A DNA stretch of 64,000 nucleotides from JASBTN01 sp965228805 (GCF_965228805.1 NZ_CBDDIE010000003.1:2232001-2296000); one strand, 5' to 3'. Positions 1 to 9,100 are shown, counted from the first letter of the stretch. Numbers and translations are program-made. The notes: generated by a model from the letters alone, not told the origin.

Positions 1-2234
1 GTGACGGTGCCGACCACCTGGCCGTCCAGCTCGACCGAGCTGCCGGGATGGGCGGGGATGTCGCCGTGGATCTGCAGGGTGACCAGGCGGCGGGTGGGCT
101 GGCGCGCCGCCAGGGCCTTTTTGCCTATGAAATCCAGCTTGTCGGTGACGAAACGATCCAGTCCGGTTTCATACGGATCGAACTCGGTCAGAAGCTCGGA
201 TTTCCAGTGCAGAAAGCCCTTTTCCAGCCGCATGCTTTCCACCGCGCGGGCGCCGAACAAGGTCAGGCCATGCGCCTCCCCCGCTCTTCGCAATGTGGTC
301 CAGGCAGAGGCGGCGTATTGGGTTTCGACATGGATTTCAAAGGCAGGTTCGCCGGAGAAGCTGACGGCCATGACCACGGCAGGGGCGATGCCGATGTAAC
401 CTTCGCGGACAGACAGCCAAGGAAATGCGCTGGCGGACCAGTCGTCCCGGCTCACCTCCGCCAGAACCCCGCGGGCTTTTGGCCCGGCGAGCAACAAGAT
501 CGTATGGCTGCCGGTAAGATCGCGGATCTGCACGTCTTCGTCTGCGTGGATATGGGCCAGGAGCCAATCCATGTCGTGTCGCTCCGCCGCGGCCGCCGCG
601 CCATACCAGAAGCGACCATCGGGCAGGGCGGCGATCGTCGCTTCGCTATTGACGCAGCCATGGTGATTGAGCAGGTAGGTCAGCGACACGCGGCCCTCCC
701 GCGAGGGCAGGCGAGACGGGGTCATGCGGTCAAGGAACCCGCGCACATCCGCGCCGGTGAGCTCATAGCGGGTAAAGCCGTTCACCTCGGTCAGGCCGAC
801 GCCGGTCTGTACCCCGGCAACCTCGGCAGCGACCAGATCTTCGACCGGACTTTTGCGGAATGTGTGCGGTTCGGTAAAACCTGGCGAAGGCTTGAAATAG
901 TCCACCCGCTCCCAGCCGTTCGCCACGGTGAACGCGGCGCCCTCAGCCGCCAGCAGGGGCGTGATCGGCGTGGTGCGCGCGGGTCGCCCGGCGGGGCGGT
1001 GTTCATGCGGGTAGTGGAAGCGGAACTCGTTCTGGTAATCCTCCACCGCCTTCAGCGCGGTCAGTTCGGTGTTGCAATGCGGACCAAAGCGACGCGGGTC
1101 GATCACCCAGGTGTCCAGCTCCGCCTCGCCATGTACGATCTGTTGCGCCAGCAGCCAGCCGTGCCCGCCGCCTTCGCCCAGCCCGGCGCGCAGACCTATG
1201 ATGCAGAAGGCGTTGCGCTTGCCGGGGATCGGCCCGACCAGGGGCGCGCCGTCGATTGTATAGGTGATCGGCCCGTTCACCACCGTATGGATGCCGACTT
1301 CGGCCAGAGCGGGCATGCGGTCGATCGCGCCTTCAAGCACATCCGTCACCCGGTCCAGATCATCGGGGCAGAGCGCATTGGCAAAGCCCGGGTCGATCCC
1401 GTCCATGCCCCAGGTGCGGCAATCCTGTTCATAGAACCCGACCAGCAGCCCGTTTTTCTCCTGTCGCGAATAGAAGTCGCTGATCGGGCAGCGGATCAGA
1501 GGCATGCGGCGCCCGGCCTCGCGGATGGCGGGGATTTCCTCGGTCAGGAAATACTGATGCTCCATCGAGGCGACGGGGTGATGTACCCCCATCATCGCAC
1601 CGACCTCGTTGACGCGGTAGCCGCAGGCGTTGACCACGATCTCAGCCCGGATGTCGCCCTTGGGTGTGTGCACCGTCCAGCTGTGATCCCTGTGCTGGGT
1701 GAGGCCCGTGACCGGCGTGTGGCGGTGCACCTCGGCCCCGGCCTTGCGGGCGCGCCGGGCCAGGGCCTGACACAGCTGTGCCGGGTCGATATCGCCGTCC
1801 AGCGGATCCCAGAGCCCGCCCAGCAGATCTCCTGTCGCCAACAGAGGATGGCGGCGTGCGCATTCCTCCGCATCGATCACCTCGAACTCCACGCCCATGC
1901 CCCGCGCCATGGAGGCGAAATGGCGATAGCCGTCCATCTGCTCGGGCCGGTTGGCGAGCCGGATGCCGCCGGTGCCGTGGTGGTAGTTGATCGGGTAATC
2001 GGGATCGTCAGCCAGTTCCTTGTAGAGCCGGATCGAATGGCTTTTCAGCCCGACCATGGTCTGGGTCATGCCGAAATTGGTCACCTGCGCCGCGCTGTGC
2101 CAGGTGGTGCCGCTGGTCAGTTCGTCGCGTTCCAGAAGCATCACATCACTCCACCCTTCCTGTGTCAGGTGGTAGAGCGTGGAACATCCGGCAATGCCGC
2201 CGCCGATCACGACGACGCGAGTCTGAGTTTTCAT
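1..2234 (-). CDS. FAD-dependent oxidoreductase with GcvT domain, dimethylglycine/sarcosine dehydrogenase-like (C-terminus cut by window edge)
   Basis: Reading from an ATG at 2234 the frame stays open to the window edge (744 codons visible; family members are about 800-820). The N-terminus has a dinucleotide-binding motif (VVVIGGGIAG, residues 7-16) and SGTTWHSAAQ, whose His46 matches the residue that covalently holds FAD in dimethylglycine dehydrogenases. A DAO domain fills roughly residues 5-370. A GcvT/aminomethyltransferase-like domain follows, with the typical MRLEKGFLHW signature near residue 690. Such enzymes demethylate N-methylated amino acids and pass the one-carbon unit to tetrahydrofolate; the exact substrate cannot be read. 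It follows a LysR gene on the same strand, and a candidate operator lies about 70 bp upstream of its start. Confidence 0.88.
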   Translation of the reverse strand, partial: MKTQTRVVVIGGGIAGCSTLYHLTQEGWSDVMLLERDELTSGTTWHSAAQVTNFGMTQTMVGLKSHSIRLYKELADDPDYPINYHHGTGGIRLANRPEQMDGYRHFASMARGMGVEFEVIDAEECARRHPLLATGDLLGGLWDPLDGDIDPAQLCQALARRARKAGAEVHRHTPVTGLTQHRDHSWTVHTPKGDIRAEIVVNACGYRVNEVGAMMGVHHPVASMEHQYFLTEEIPAIREAGRRMPLIRCPISDFYSRQEKNGLLVGFYEQDCRTWGMDGIDPGFANALCPDDLDRVTDVLEGAIDRMPALAEVGIHTVVNGPITYTIDGAPLVGPIPGKRNAFCIIGLRAGLGEGGGHGWLLAQQIVHGEAELDTWVIDPRRFGPHCNTELTALKAVEDYQNEFRFHYPHEHRPAGRPARTTPITPLLAAEGAAFTVANGWERVDYFKPSPGFTEPHTFRKSPVEDLVAAEVAGVQTGVGLTEVNGFTRYELTGADVRGFLDRMTPSRLPSREGRVSLTYLLNHHGCVNSEATIAALPDGRFWYGAAAAAERHDMDWLLAHIHADEDVQIRDLTGSHTILLLAGPKARGVLAEVSRDDWSASAFPWLSVREGYIGIAPAVVMAVSFSGEPAFEIHVETQYAASAWTTLRRAGEAHGLTLFGARAVESMRLEKGFLHWKSELLTEFDPYETGLDRFVTDKLDFIGKKALAARQPTRRLVTLQIHGDIPAHPGSSVELDGQVVGTV

Positions 2235-2304
2235 ACGGGCACCCGTGGGAGTTGCCTTCCAATCAGGGCATGGTGGCGCGGTGGGTCAACGCACGTTTTA
2301 TGAA

Positions 2305-2319
2305 TTCGATAAAATCGAA
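2305..2319. promoter_or_regulatory. Candidate LysR operator 1 (TTCGA-N5-TCGAA)
   Basis: Perfect inverted repeat TTCGA-TAAAA-TCGAA, containing a T-N11-A core (2306 to 2318) of the LysR-box type. It lies 71-85 bp upstream of the flavoprotein start. The identical arms recur upstream of the FAH gene at 3370-3384, and one extra half-site TTCGA is at 2337-2341. Binding is inferred. Confidence 0.5.
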
Positions 2320-2350
2320 GATTATATGGGATGATATTCGAAAATCCCGG

Positions 2351-3313
2351 TTAATGCAGCAGCTCGAAACCCTCCGCCAGCCAGGGCTCGCGGTCGATCA
2401 CCGGGGTGATGATGTGGCGGGCCAGAAGCTCGCTCAGCTGCCCATGCACAAGGTCGACCAAGGCGGCCACGTGGACCTCGCCCGCAAAGAGCGACAGGGT
2501 GCGCGCAAAGCCTTTGCCGGGGAATGGGTGCAGGGCGATGCGGTCGTGAAAGCGGGCGGCGCGGGCAAAGCTGGTGGGCGTTGTGATGGCCCAGCCCTGG
2601 CCCTCGGCCACCATGCCCATGAGGCTCTGGTTGCTTTCCAGTTCGAACCGGTTGGGCAGCGTAACGCGCAGGCGGCGCAGCTGGGCTTCAATTAGCCGTC
2701 CGATGATCTGGGTCTGGGCATATCGCAGCAGGGGGCGGTCTGTCCGGTCCGCCAGATGCGCAGCCGCGGTCTCAGAAGCTGACCGGGGCAGGGCGATCAC
2801 GAAAGGGTCGCGCAGCAGCGGGAATTCGACCAATCCGCCGCTGCCGCCCGGCGGGCGCGTGGCCACGCCCATGTCGATGCGCCGGTCCTTCAGCAGCTGC
2901 AGGATGTCATGGCTGGGGCGGGTGAAATGGCGAAAGCTGCAGACGGGCAGGGTGCGCGCCAACGTGTGGGCCAGTTCCGGCGCGACCTGGCTGTCGAAAT
3001 CCTCGATCAGACCTAAGCGTAGGCTGGCAGTTTCGGCCAGCTGGCCAGAAGCCACCGCAGCCTCGCCCCGTTGAAGCAGGCTCAACGCTTCGTCCACATG
3101 GCGCAGGAACTGTTCACCCGCCGGGGTCAGGACCATCGGGCGGCGGCCATGATCCAGCAGAGCGCAGCCTAGACTGTCTTCGAGCCGCTTGAGGTGGTGC
3201 GAGACGGTGCTGACCGAAAGACCCAGAGCCTCTGCCGCGCCCTGGATCGAGCCGCCGCGTGCGGTGTGCTGAAAGATCTCCAGTGCATTGAGGCTGAGCC
3301 GTGAGCGTTGCAT
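2351..3313 (-). CDS. LysR-family transcriptional regulator
   Basis: 320 residues. The N-terminal winged helix-turn-helix (about residues 5-64, with ALEIFQHTARGGSIQGAAEALGLS) is typical of LysR proteins, followed by a periplasmic-binding-like effector domain (about 90-300). It lies between a flavoprotein gene downstream on the same strand and a divergent FAH-family hydrolase gene, a classic layout for a local regulator. The ATG at 3313 puts the helix-turn-helix at the usual distance from the N-terminus. The effector is unknown; a substrate or product of the flanking enzymes is the simplest guess. Confidence 0.93.
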   Translation of the reverse strand: MQRSRLSLNALEIFQHTARGGSIQGAAEALGLSVSTVSHHLKRLEDSLGCALLDHGRRPMVLTPAGEQFLRHVDEALSLLQRGEAAVASGQLAETASLRLGLIEDFDSQVAPELAHTLARTLPVCSFRHFTRPSHDILQLLKDRRIDMGVATRPPGGSGGLVEFPLLRDPFVIALPRSASETAAAHLADRTDRPLLRYAQTQIIGRLIEAQLRRLRVTLPNRFELESNQSLMGMVAEGQGWAITTPTSFARAARFHDRIALHPFPGKGFARTLSLFAGEVHVAALVDLVHGQLSELLARHIITPVIDREPWLAEGFELLH

Positions 3314-3369
3314 ATCCTCTCCATCACATCGCGGTTTTTCGCAGGCTAACGCAGTTTCGCCCCCTTATG

Positions 3370-3384
3370 TTCGAAAAACTCGAA
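3370..3384. promoter_or_regulatory. Candidate LysR operator 2 (TTCGA-N5-TCGAA)
   Basis: Inverted repeat TTCGA-AAAAC-TCGAA in the 133-bp divergent gap between the LysR gene and the FAH hydrolase gene. The arms are identical to those at 2305-2319. It sits about 62-76 bp upstream of the hydrolase start, nearly the same offset as operator 1 from its gene. Function inferred from position and sharing. Confidence 0.5.
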
Positions 3385-3446
3385 ACGGGTATTTTCTGGT
3401 GGGCGGCTGCGCGCTATGGCTGGGTCAGGCTGACAGGAGGTCCATC

Positions 3447-4142
3447 ATGGCGGAATTGCTGTTTCCCGCACCTGAAGTGCGCACGGTGCCGGTCGAAGGC
3501 ACCGAAGCGCTCTACCCGGTGCATCGCATCTTCTGCGTTGGGCGCAACTATGCCGCCCATGCCGCCGAAATGGGGGCGGAAGTGGACCGCGAGGCGCCAT
3601 TCTATTTCACCAAGAGCCTGAGCGCGCTGGCACTGTCGGGTCAGGTGCAGCCCTATCCGCCAGGCACGTCGGACTATCACCACGAGGTCGAACTGGCCGT
3701 GGCACTGGGCGCGGGCGGGTTTCGCGTGTCGGTGGACGAGGCCGGGGCGATGGTCTTTGGCTACGCCGCCGCGTTGGACATGACCCGGCGTGACCTGCAG
3801 GCACGGGCGAAGGACAAGCGGCGGCCCTGGGACCTGGGTAAGGATGTCGAGGGCTCGGCAGTGCTGGCCCCATTGACTCGGGCGGATGACTTTGCGCCCG
3901 GCACACAGCGCATCCACCTCGCGGTAAATGGCGAAACCCGGCAGGACGGACGGCTGGACGAGATGGTGCATTCGGTGCCCGAGATCATCGCCGACCTGTC
4001 GCTCTACTATCATCTGCGCGCGGGAGACGTGATCCTGACCGGCACCCCGGCCGGGGTCGGGTCGGTCACCCCCGGAGATCGCCTGACCGGCGGGGTCGAG
4101 GGGCTTCAGCCGATTTCGCTGACGCTTGGCCCCGCGTTGTGA
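3447..4142 (+). CDS. Fumarylacetoacetate hydrolase (FAH) family protein
   Basis: 231 residues from the ATG at 3447, chosen because AGGAGG lies 6 bp upstream (3435-3440); longer in-frame starts run into the regulatory gap. Family hallmarks are FCVGRNYAAHA (about residues 25-35), HHEVELAVALG with the metal-binding glutamates, DMTRRDLQ and ILTGTPAGVG near the C-terminus. The compact single-domain form resembles fumarylpyruvate hydrolases and acylpyruvases, which cleave C-C bonds in 2,4-dioxo acids. Divergent from the LysR gene; the pathway is not identified. Confidence 0.9.
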   Translation: MAELLFPAPEVRTVPVEGTEALYPVHRIFCVGRNYAAHAAEMGAEVDREAPFYFTKSLSALALSGQVQPYPPGTSDYHHEVELAVALGAGGFRVSVDEAGAMVFGYAAALDMTRRDLQARAKDKRRPWDLGKDVEGSAVLAPLTRADDFAPGTQRIHLAVNGETRQDGRLDEMVHSVPEIIADLSLYYHLRAGDVILTGTPAGVGSVTPGDRLTGGVEGLQPISLTLGPAL

Positions 4143-4499
4143 GGCTTGGGGTGTATCACCGCCCCGCCGAGCGCCCGGAAACCTGAGAGAAACAGGCAGA
4201 TTGCGACTCGAGGTCGCAGCAATGTGGCGGGGTTTCGCCGACACTCCGGCATACTGCACGCGCAGGAATGAGTTGATTCGCCGCCGTAATGCCCATACTC
4301 TTCGTTGAAATGACGTCAAAGTGCCTCATGTCCAAGCAGATCGACAGCCGAATCTGGCCCGTTGCCACGCCTTGACCAAAGCGGTTGTTTCCCCGCTAAC
4401 AACGCGCCTATTTTCCTCCATCCGCGGGGAGAGGTGAGTCTTGTCCTTGAAAACAAGACCGGCCCCGCGCTCTGGACACATGACAAGGGAGTCTCGTTC
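4143..4499. other. Intergenic region upstream of the Opp operon
   Basis: 357 bp without a convincing gene. It holds a 6-bp-arm inverted repeat TGCGAC-TCGAG-GTCGCA at 4202-4218, nested in outer ATTGC/GCAAT arms (4200-4223), which could be an operator. A small hairpin GTCTTGT-N8-ACAAGAC at 4439-4460 lies in the probable leader of the binding-protein gene. No riboswitch class was recognised. Confidence 0.5.
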
Positions 4500-6122
4500 A
4501 TGAACTTTTCCACCAAAGCCCTTCTGCTGGCCTCGGCCTTTGCGCTGACCAGCCCGGCCTTCGCCGCTGGCACCCACCCCGTGACCGGCGAGCCGCTGGC
4601 CGACGATCAGACCTTCACCTACCGCGTGCTGGACGAGCATACTTCGGTTGATCCGCAGATCGTCGAGGACGTGACCGGTTCCGAGATTGTGCGCGACCTG
4701 TTCGAAGGGCTTTACAACCAGGATGCCGACGGCAACCTGGAGCCGGGCGTGGCGCTGTCGCATACCGTGAACGACGACAACACTGTCTACACCTTTACCC
4801 TGCGCCCCGACGCCAAATGGTCGGACGGCAAGCCAGTCACCGCTGGTGACTTCGTCTATGCGTGGCGCCGCCTGGCCGACCCGACCACCGCTTCGGCCTA
4901 CCAGTGGTATGTCGAGGTCATGAACCTCAAGAACGCCGCCGGTGTCATGGCCGGTGAGATGGGCCTTGAAGAACTGGGTGTGAAAGCCATCGACGACCAC
5001 ACCCTGGAAGTCACCCTGGAAAGCCCGATGCCCTATTTCGCGCTGACCACCACCCACACTTCGACCTTCCCCGCCCCCGCCTGGGCGATCGAGGCCCATG
5101 GGTCGGACTGGATCAAGCCGGGCAACATCGTCGTGAACGGCGCCTATACCCTCACCGCGCATGTGCCGAACGAACGCTCTGTGCGTGAGCGCAACGCGAT
5201 GTACTGGAACAACGACGCCACCATCATCGACAAGGTCGTCGCCCTGGTCATCAACGACGAGAACGTCGCGTTGACCCGCTACATGGCTGGTGAGCTGGAC
5301 CGCACCGAGATCCCCGCCGGTCAATACCCGTCGCTGAAAGAAGCGCACCCGGACGAGGCAACCGTCTTCCCGCGCCTGTGTTCCTACTACTACACGATCA
5401 ACGTGTCGGATAACGCGCCCGAGTTCCTGAAGGACGTTCGCGTGCGCCAGGCCCTGTCGCTGGCCGTTGACCGCGACATCATTGTCGAGAAGGTTCTGCA
5501 AAGCGGTGAGTTCCCGGCCTATACCTTTACCCCGGCCGCCACGGCGAACTTCCAGGTTCCGGCGGTCGAGATTGCGGGCATGACCCAGGCCGAACGCAAC
5601 GCGCGCGCGGCCGAGCTGTTGGCCGAAGCTGGTTATGACAAGTCGAACCCGCTGGAGATCGACCTGATCTACAACACCTCGGAAGCCCACAAGAAGGTCG
5701 CCATCGCGATTGCCCAAATGTGGAAGCAGACCCTGGGTGTGAAGGTCACCATGTCGAACCAGGAATGGAAAACCTTCCTGGAGACCCGCGGCAACCAGGA
5801 CTACGAAATCGCGCGTGCCGGTTGGTGTGGCGACTACAACGAAGCCTCGACCTTCCTGGACCTGGTCCAGTCGGGCTCGGGCTACAACGACGCGAAATAT
5901 GCGAGCGCTGAAGTGGATGCGCTGCTGGCCGAAGCCAAGACCATGGCCGACCCGCAAGCCAACTACACCAAGATCGAGGAAATCATAGCCGTCGATATGC
6001 CGCTGATCCCGATCTACCACTACACCGGCAAGTTCATGATCGCCTCGGACCTGGAAAACTGGCCGATCAAGAACGTCGAGCAGAACTGGTATTCGCGCAA
6101 CCTGTACAAGATTGCCGAATGA
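4500..6122 (+). CDS. oppA: Peptide ABC transporter substrate-binding protein (OppA family)
   Basis: 540 residues from the ATG at 4500, which opens directly into a Sec signal peptide (cleavage probably after AFA, residue about 23). The mature protein is a solute-binding family 5 lipid-free periplasmic protein: features include VDPQIVEDVTGSEIVRDLFE, the signature around FTLRPDAKWSDGKPVTAGDF (about residues 98-120) and the C-terminal IYHYTGKFM typical of oligopeptide-binding proteins. It captures peptides for the OppBCDF permease encoded directly downstream. A strong stem-loop separates it from oppB, consistent with higher expression of the binding protein. Confidence 0.93.
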   Translation: MNFSTKALLLASAFALTSPAFAAGTHPVTGEPLADDQTFTYRVLDEHTSVDPQIVEDVTGSEIVRDLFEGLYNQDADGNLEPGVALSHTVNDDNTVYTFTLRPDAKWSDGKPVTAGDFVYAWRRLADPTTASAYQWYVEVMNLKNAAGVMAGEMGLEELGVKAIDDHTLEVTLESPMPYFALTTTHTSTFPAPAWAIEAHGSDWIKPGNIVVNGAYTLTAHVPNERSVRERNAMYWNNDATIIDKVVALVINDENVALTRYMAGELDRTEIPAGQYPSLKEAHPDEATVFPRLCSYYYTINVSDNAPEFLKDVRVRQALSLAVDRDIIVEKVLQSGEFPAYTFTPAATANFQVPAVEIAGMTQAERNARAAELLAEAGYDKSNPLEIDLIYNTSEAHKKVAIAIAQMWKQTLGVKVTMSNQEWKTFLETRGNQDYEIARAGWCGDYNEASTFLDLVQSGSGYNDAKYASAEVDALLAEAKTMADPQANYTKIEEIIAVDMPLIPIYHYTGKFMIASDLENWPIKNVEQNWYSRNLYKIAE

Positions 6123-6136
6123 TCTGACCTGAAACC

Positions 6137-6165
6137 GGGCATCGCGTGTACTCCACGCGGTGCCC
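6137..6165 (+). promoter_or_regulatory. Stem-loop between oppA and oppB
   Basis: A 12-bp stem (6137-6148 pairing with 6154-6165, one G-U pair) closes a 5-nt loop just after the oppA stop. It lacks a U-tract. Such hairpins in binding-protein operons typically protect the upstream mRNA 3' end or lower downstream expression; the role here is inferred. Confidence 0.65.
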
Positions 6166-6228
6166 CTTCGCCTTCCCGGAGAGCGCGCGCCCCGACGCGC
6201 CGCCCCCAGACACAAGGCCCGAGACCCT

Positions 6229-7152
6229 ATGTTCAACTTCATCCTTCGCCGGGTTGCCGTGGCAATCCCGACGCTGCTGATCCTGCTGGTGGCGTCCTTC
6301 TGGCTCATGCAGACGGCCCCAGGTGGCCCCTTCACCTCGGAACGCCCGCTGCCGCAGCAGGTTCTAGACAACATCAACGCGAAATACGGCCTGGACGACC
6401 CGCTGTGGACGCAGCTGTGGAACTACCTGGTCGGCATCTTCACTGAATTCGACTTCGGCCCCTCCTACAAATACAAGGACCGCACGGTGAACGACATCAT
6501 CGCGCAGGGTTTCCCGGTTACGCTGACCTATGGCGTGATCTCCTTCCTGGTGGCCGTGATCGTTGGTGGCGCGCTGGGCGTGGCCGCGGCCATTCGCCAG
6601 AACAGCTGGCTGGATTATTTCGCCGTGGGCGTGACCATCGGCGCCCAAGTGCTGCCGAACTTCGTTATGGGTCCGATCCTGATCCTGGTCTTTACCCTCT
6701 GGCTTGGCTGGCTGCCTGGTGGTGGCTGGAACGGCGGGCAGTGGGACCACATCATCCTGCCGGTCATTGCGCTGTCGACCTCCTACATGGCCTCGATCGC
6801 GCGCCTGACGCGCTCGTCTATGCTGGAAGTGCTGCGGTCGAACTTCATCCGCACCGCCCGCGCCAAAGGCCTGCCGGACCGCACCATCATCCTGCGCCAC
6901 GCGCTGAAGCCGTCGCTTCTGCCAGTGATCTCCTACCTCGGCCCGGCCTTCGTGGGCATGGTCACGGGATCCTTCATCATCGACGCGATCTTCGGCACCG
7001 GCGGCATCGGCTATTTCTATGTCAACTCGGCCTTCAACCGCGACTATGCGGTGATGATGGGGCTGACGATCCTTCTGGGCTCGATGACGATCCTGTTCAA
7101 CATGGTGATCGATATCCTCTACGCCTGGATCGATCCGAAGATCCGGCTGTGA
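6229..7152 (+). CDS. oppB: Oligopeptide ABC transporter permease OppB
   Basis: 307 residues from the ATG at 6229, where the classic MFNFILRRVAVAIPTLL start sits; the longer frame is GC-rich leader. It has an N-terminal membrane helix, a periplasmic segment with APGGPFTSERPLP, and five further helices. The EAA loop around SSMLEVLRSNFIRTARAKGL (about residues 200-220) contacts the ATPase subunits. It pairs with OppC to form the inner-membrane channel. Confidence 0.94.
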   Translation: MFNFILRRVAVAIPTLLILLVASFWLMQTAPGGPFTSERPLPQQVLDNINAKYGLDDPLWTQLWNYLVGIFTEFDFGPSYKYKDRTVNDIIAQGFPVTLTYGVISFLVAVIVGGALGVAAAIRQNSWLDYFAVGVTIGAQVLPNFVMGPILILVFTLWLGWLPGGGWNGGQWDHIILPVIALSTSYMASIARLTRSSMLEVLRSNFIRTARAKGLPDRTIILRHALKPSLLPVISYLGPAFVGMVTGSFIIDAIFGTGGIGYFYVNSAFNRDYAVMMGLTILLGSMTILFNMVIDILYAWIDPKIRL

Positions 7153-7162
7153 GGAGGGTGAA

Positions 7163-8110
7163 ATGACTGACAAACTCGCACAACCCTTCTCGCAGAAGCG
7201 CACCGCCGAACTGGCCGAGAACCTCTCGGCCGGCGGCGAGGTCAAGGGGCGTTCCCTCTGGGCCGACGCGCGCCGCCGCTTTGTCGCGAACCGCGCCGCC
7301 ATGGCCTCGGTCGTGGTGCTGGCACTGATCTTCGCCTTCTCACTCTTCGGCGACTACCTGACGCAATTCGACAACGAGACCATCGACTGGGACGTCATGG
7401 GTTCGGTCAAGGAGCTGGGTGCGCCGTCGCTGGCAAACGGCCACTGGTTCGGCTTCGATGAAAGCGGGCGTGACCTTTACGCCCGCGTGGTGCAGGGCAG
7501 CCGTATCTCGCTGTCGGTCGGCCTGGTCGGCGCCTTCATCGCCGTGATGGTCGGCACGCTTTATGGCTCCGTCGCGGGCTTCGTTGGCGGCCGTGTGGAT
7601 GGCATCATGATGCGCTTCGTCGATATCTTCATGTCGATCCCTTACATGTTCGTGCTGATCCTGCTGCTGGTGGTCTTCGGGCGCTCGATCTCGATGCTCT
7701 TCGTGGGTATCGGCCTGACCGCCTGGCTCGACATGAGCCGCATCGTGCGGGGCCAGACCCTGTCCTTGAAGAACCGCGAATTCGTCGAGGCCGCCGTGGC
7801 CATCGGCGTGCCCACCCACCGCATCATCCTGCGCCATATCGTGCCCAACCTTCTGGGCGTGGTGGTGGTCTATGCCACCCTGCTGGTGCCGCAGATGATC
7901 CTGACGGAAAGCTTCATTTCCTTCCTGGGCCTGGGTGTTCAGGAACCGGATACAAGCTGGGGGGCGCTGATCGCAGAAGGGGTGAAAAGCATGAACTACG
8001 GAACGCTCTGGCAGCTCATGTTCCCGCTCTTTTTCTTCGTGATCACGATCTTCTGTTTCTTCTTCATCGGGGACGGTCTGCGCGATGCGCTCGACCCCAA
8101 GGATCGCTGA
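7163..8110 (+). CDS. oppC: Oligopeptide ABC transporter permease OppC
   Basis: 315 residues, 10 bp after oppB with GAGGAGG upstream of its ATG. A cytoplasmic N-terminus with RSLWADARRRFVANRAAMAS leads into the first helix. A long periplasmic loop and five more helices follow, with the EAA motif FVEAAVAIGVPTHRIILRHI. It is the second channel subunit of the Opp transporter. Confidence 0.95.
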   Translation: MTDKLAQPFSQKRTAELAENLSAGGEVKGRSLWADARRRFVANRAAMASVVVLALIFAFSLFGDYLTQFDNETIDWDVMGSVKELGAPSLANGHWFGFDESGRDLYARVVQGSRISLSVGLVGAFIAVMVGTLYGSVAGFVGGRVDGIMMRFVDIFMSIPYMFVLILLLVVFGRSISMLFVGIGLTAWLDMSRIVRGQTLSLKNREFVEAAVAIGVPTHRIILRHIVPNLLGVVVVYATLLVPQMILTESFISFLGLGVQEPDTSWGALIAEGVKSMNYGTLWQLMFPLFFFVITIFCFFFIGDGLRDALDPKDR

Positions 8111-8119
8111 GGTTTGACG

Positions 8120-9100
8120 ATGGCACTTCTTGAAGTCCGTGACCTGAGCGTCACATTCGACACCCCCGATGGCACCGTGACCGCGGTGGACCGGATCAGC
8201 TTCGACCTGCGTCGCGGCGAGACCCTGGGCATCGTCGGCGAAAGCGGGTCGGGCAAGAGCCAGACTGTGTTCGCCATGATGGGCCTCCTGGCCCAGAACG
8301 GTCGCGCGGGCGGTTCGGTGAAACTGGACGGGCAGGAGATCCTGAACGCCCCGTTGCCGATCCTGAACTCGATCCGCGCGGAACGTATCGCGATGATCTT
8401 CCAGGATCCGATGACCTGCCTAAACCCGTACCTAAAGGTTTCCGACCAGATGGCCGAGGTGTTGCAACTGCACAAGGGCATGTCCAAGCGGGATGCGGTG
8501 AAGGAAAGCGTGCGCATGCTGGATGCGGTGCGCATTCCCGAGGCCAAGAAACGTGTGAACATGTATCCGCACGAGTTTTCGGGCGGGATGCGCCAGCGGG
8601 TCATGATCGCCATGTCGCTTCTGTGCAAGCCCGACATCCTGATCGCGGACGAGCCCACCACGGCGCTCGACGTGACCGTGCAGGCGCAGATCATGACACT
8701 GATGGCCGACCTCCAGCAGGAGTTCGGCATGGCCATTGTGCTGATCACCCACGACCTGGGCGTCGTGGCGGGATCCTGCAAGGAGACCCTGGTCATGTAT
8801 GGCGGGCAGCAGATGGAATATGGCACCACCGAGGGCCTGTTCGAACTGCCGACCCATCCCTACACCATGGGTCTCTTGAAGGCGGTGCCGCGTCTGGATG
8901 TGGAAAGCACGGAATTGGCCACCATCCCGGGCAGCCCGCCCAACATGATGAACATGCCCCATGGCTGCCCGTTCGAACCGCGCTGCGGCTTTTCGGACGA
9001 GACCTGCCTGCATCACCGACCGGCCCTGGCCGGTGTGCCGGGGCGCGAGGTGCGCCGCCGGGCCTGTCACCGTGTGCTGGAGGAGTTGAGCAATGACTGA
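8120..9100 (+). CDS. oppD: Oligopeptide ABC transporter ATP-binding protein OppD
   Basis: 326 residues from the ATG at 8120 (GAGG at 8109-8112; a TTG two codons earlier is less likely). Visible motifs are Walker A GESGSGKSQ (about residues 39-47), the ABC signature SGGMRQR, Walker B ILIADEPTTALD and the switch histidine in ITHDLGVV. The C-terminal oligopeptide/dipeptide extension has the cysteine cluster CPFEPRCGFSDETCLHHRP, which in this family binds an iron-sulfur cluster. Its stop overlaps the oppF start by 8 bp. Confidence 0.95.
   Translation: MALLEVRDLSVTFDTPDGTVTAVDRISFDLRRGETLGIVGESGSGKSQTVFAMMGLLAQNGRAGGSVKLDGQEILNAPLPILNSIRAERIAMIFQDPMTCLNPYLKVSDQMAEVLQLHKGMSKRDAVKESVRMLDAVRIPEAKKRVNMYPHEFSGGMRQRVMIAMSLLCKPDILIADEPTTALDVTVQAQIMTLMADLQQEFGMAIVLITHDLGVVAGSCKETLVMYGGQQMEYGTTEGLFELPTHPYTMGLLKAVPRLDVESTELATIPGSPPNMMNMPHGCPFEPRCGFSDETCLHHRPALAGVPGREVRRRACHRVLEELSND

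Noticed and set aside
48..2303. Long plus-strand open frame of 751 codons
   Set aside because: It is the antisense shadow of the minus-strand flavoprotein gene, which has clear FAD and GcvT motifs; the plus-strand product has no recognisable domain.
4180..4225. Possible TPP riboswitch because of CTGAGAGAAA before the opp operon
   Set aside because: The second conserved TPP segment (CTGATCTGG-type) and the GCG core are absent.
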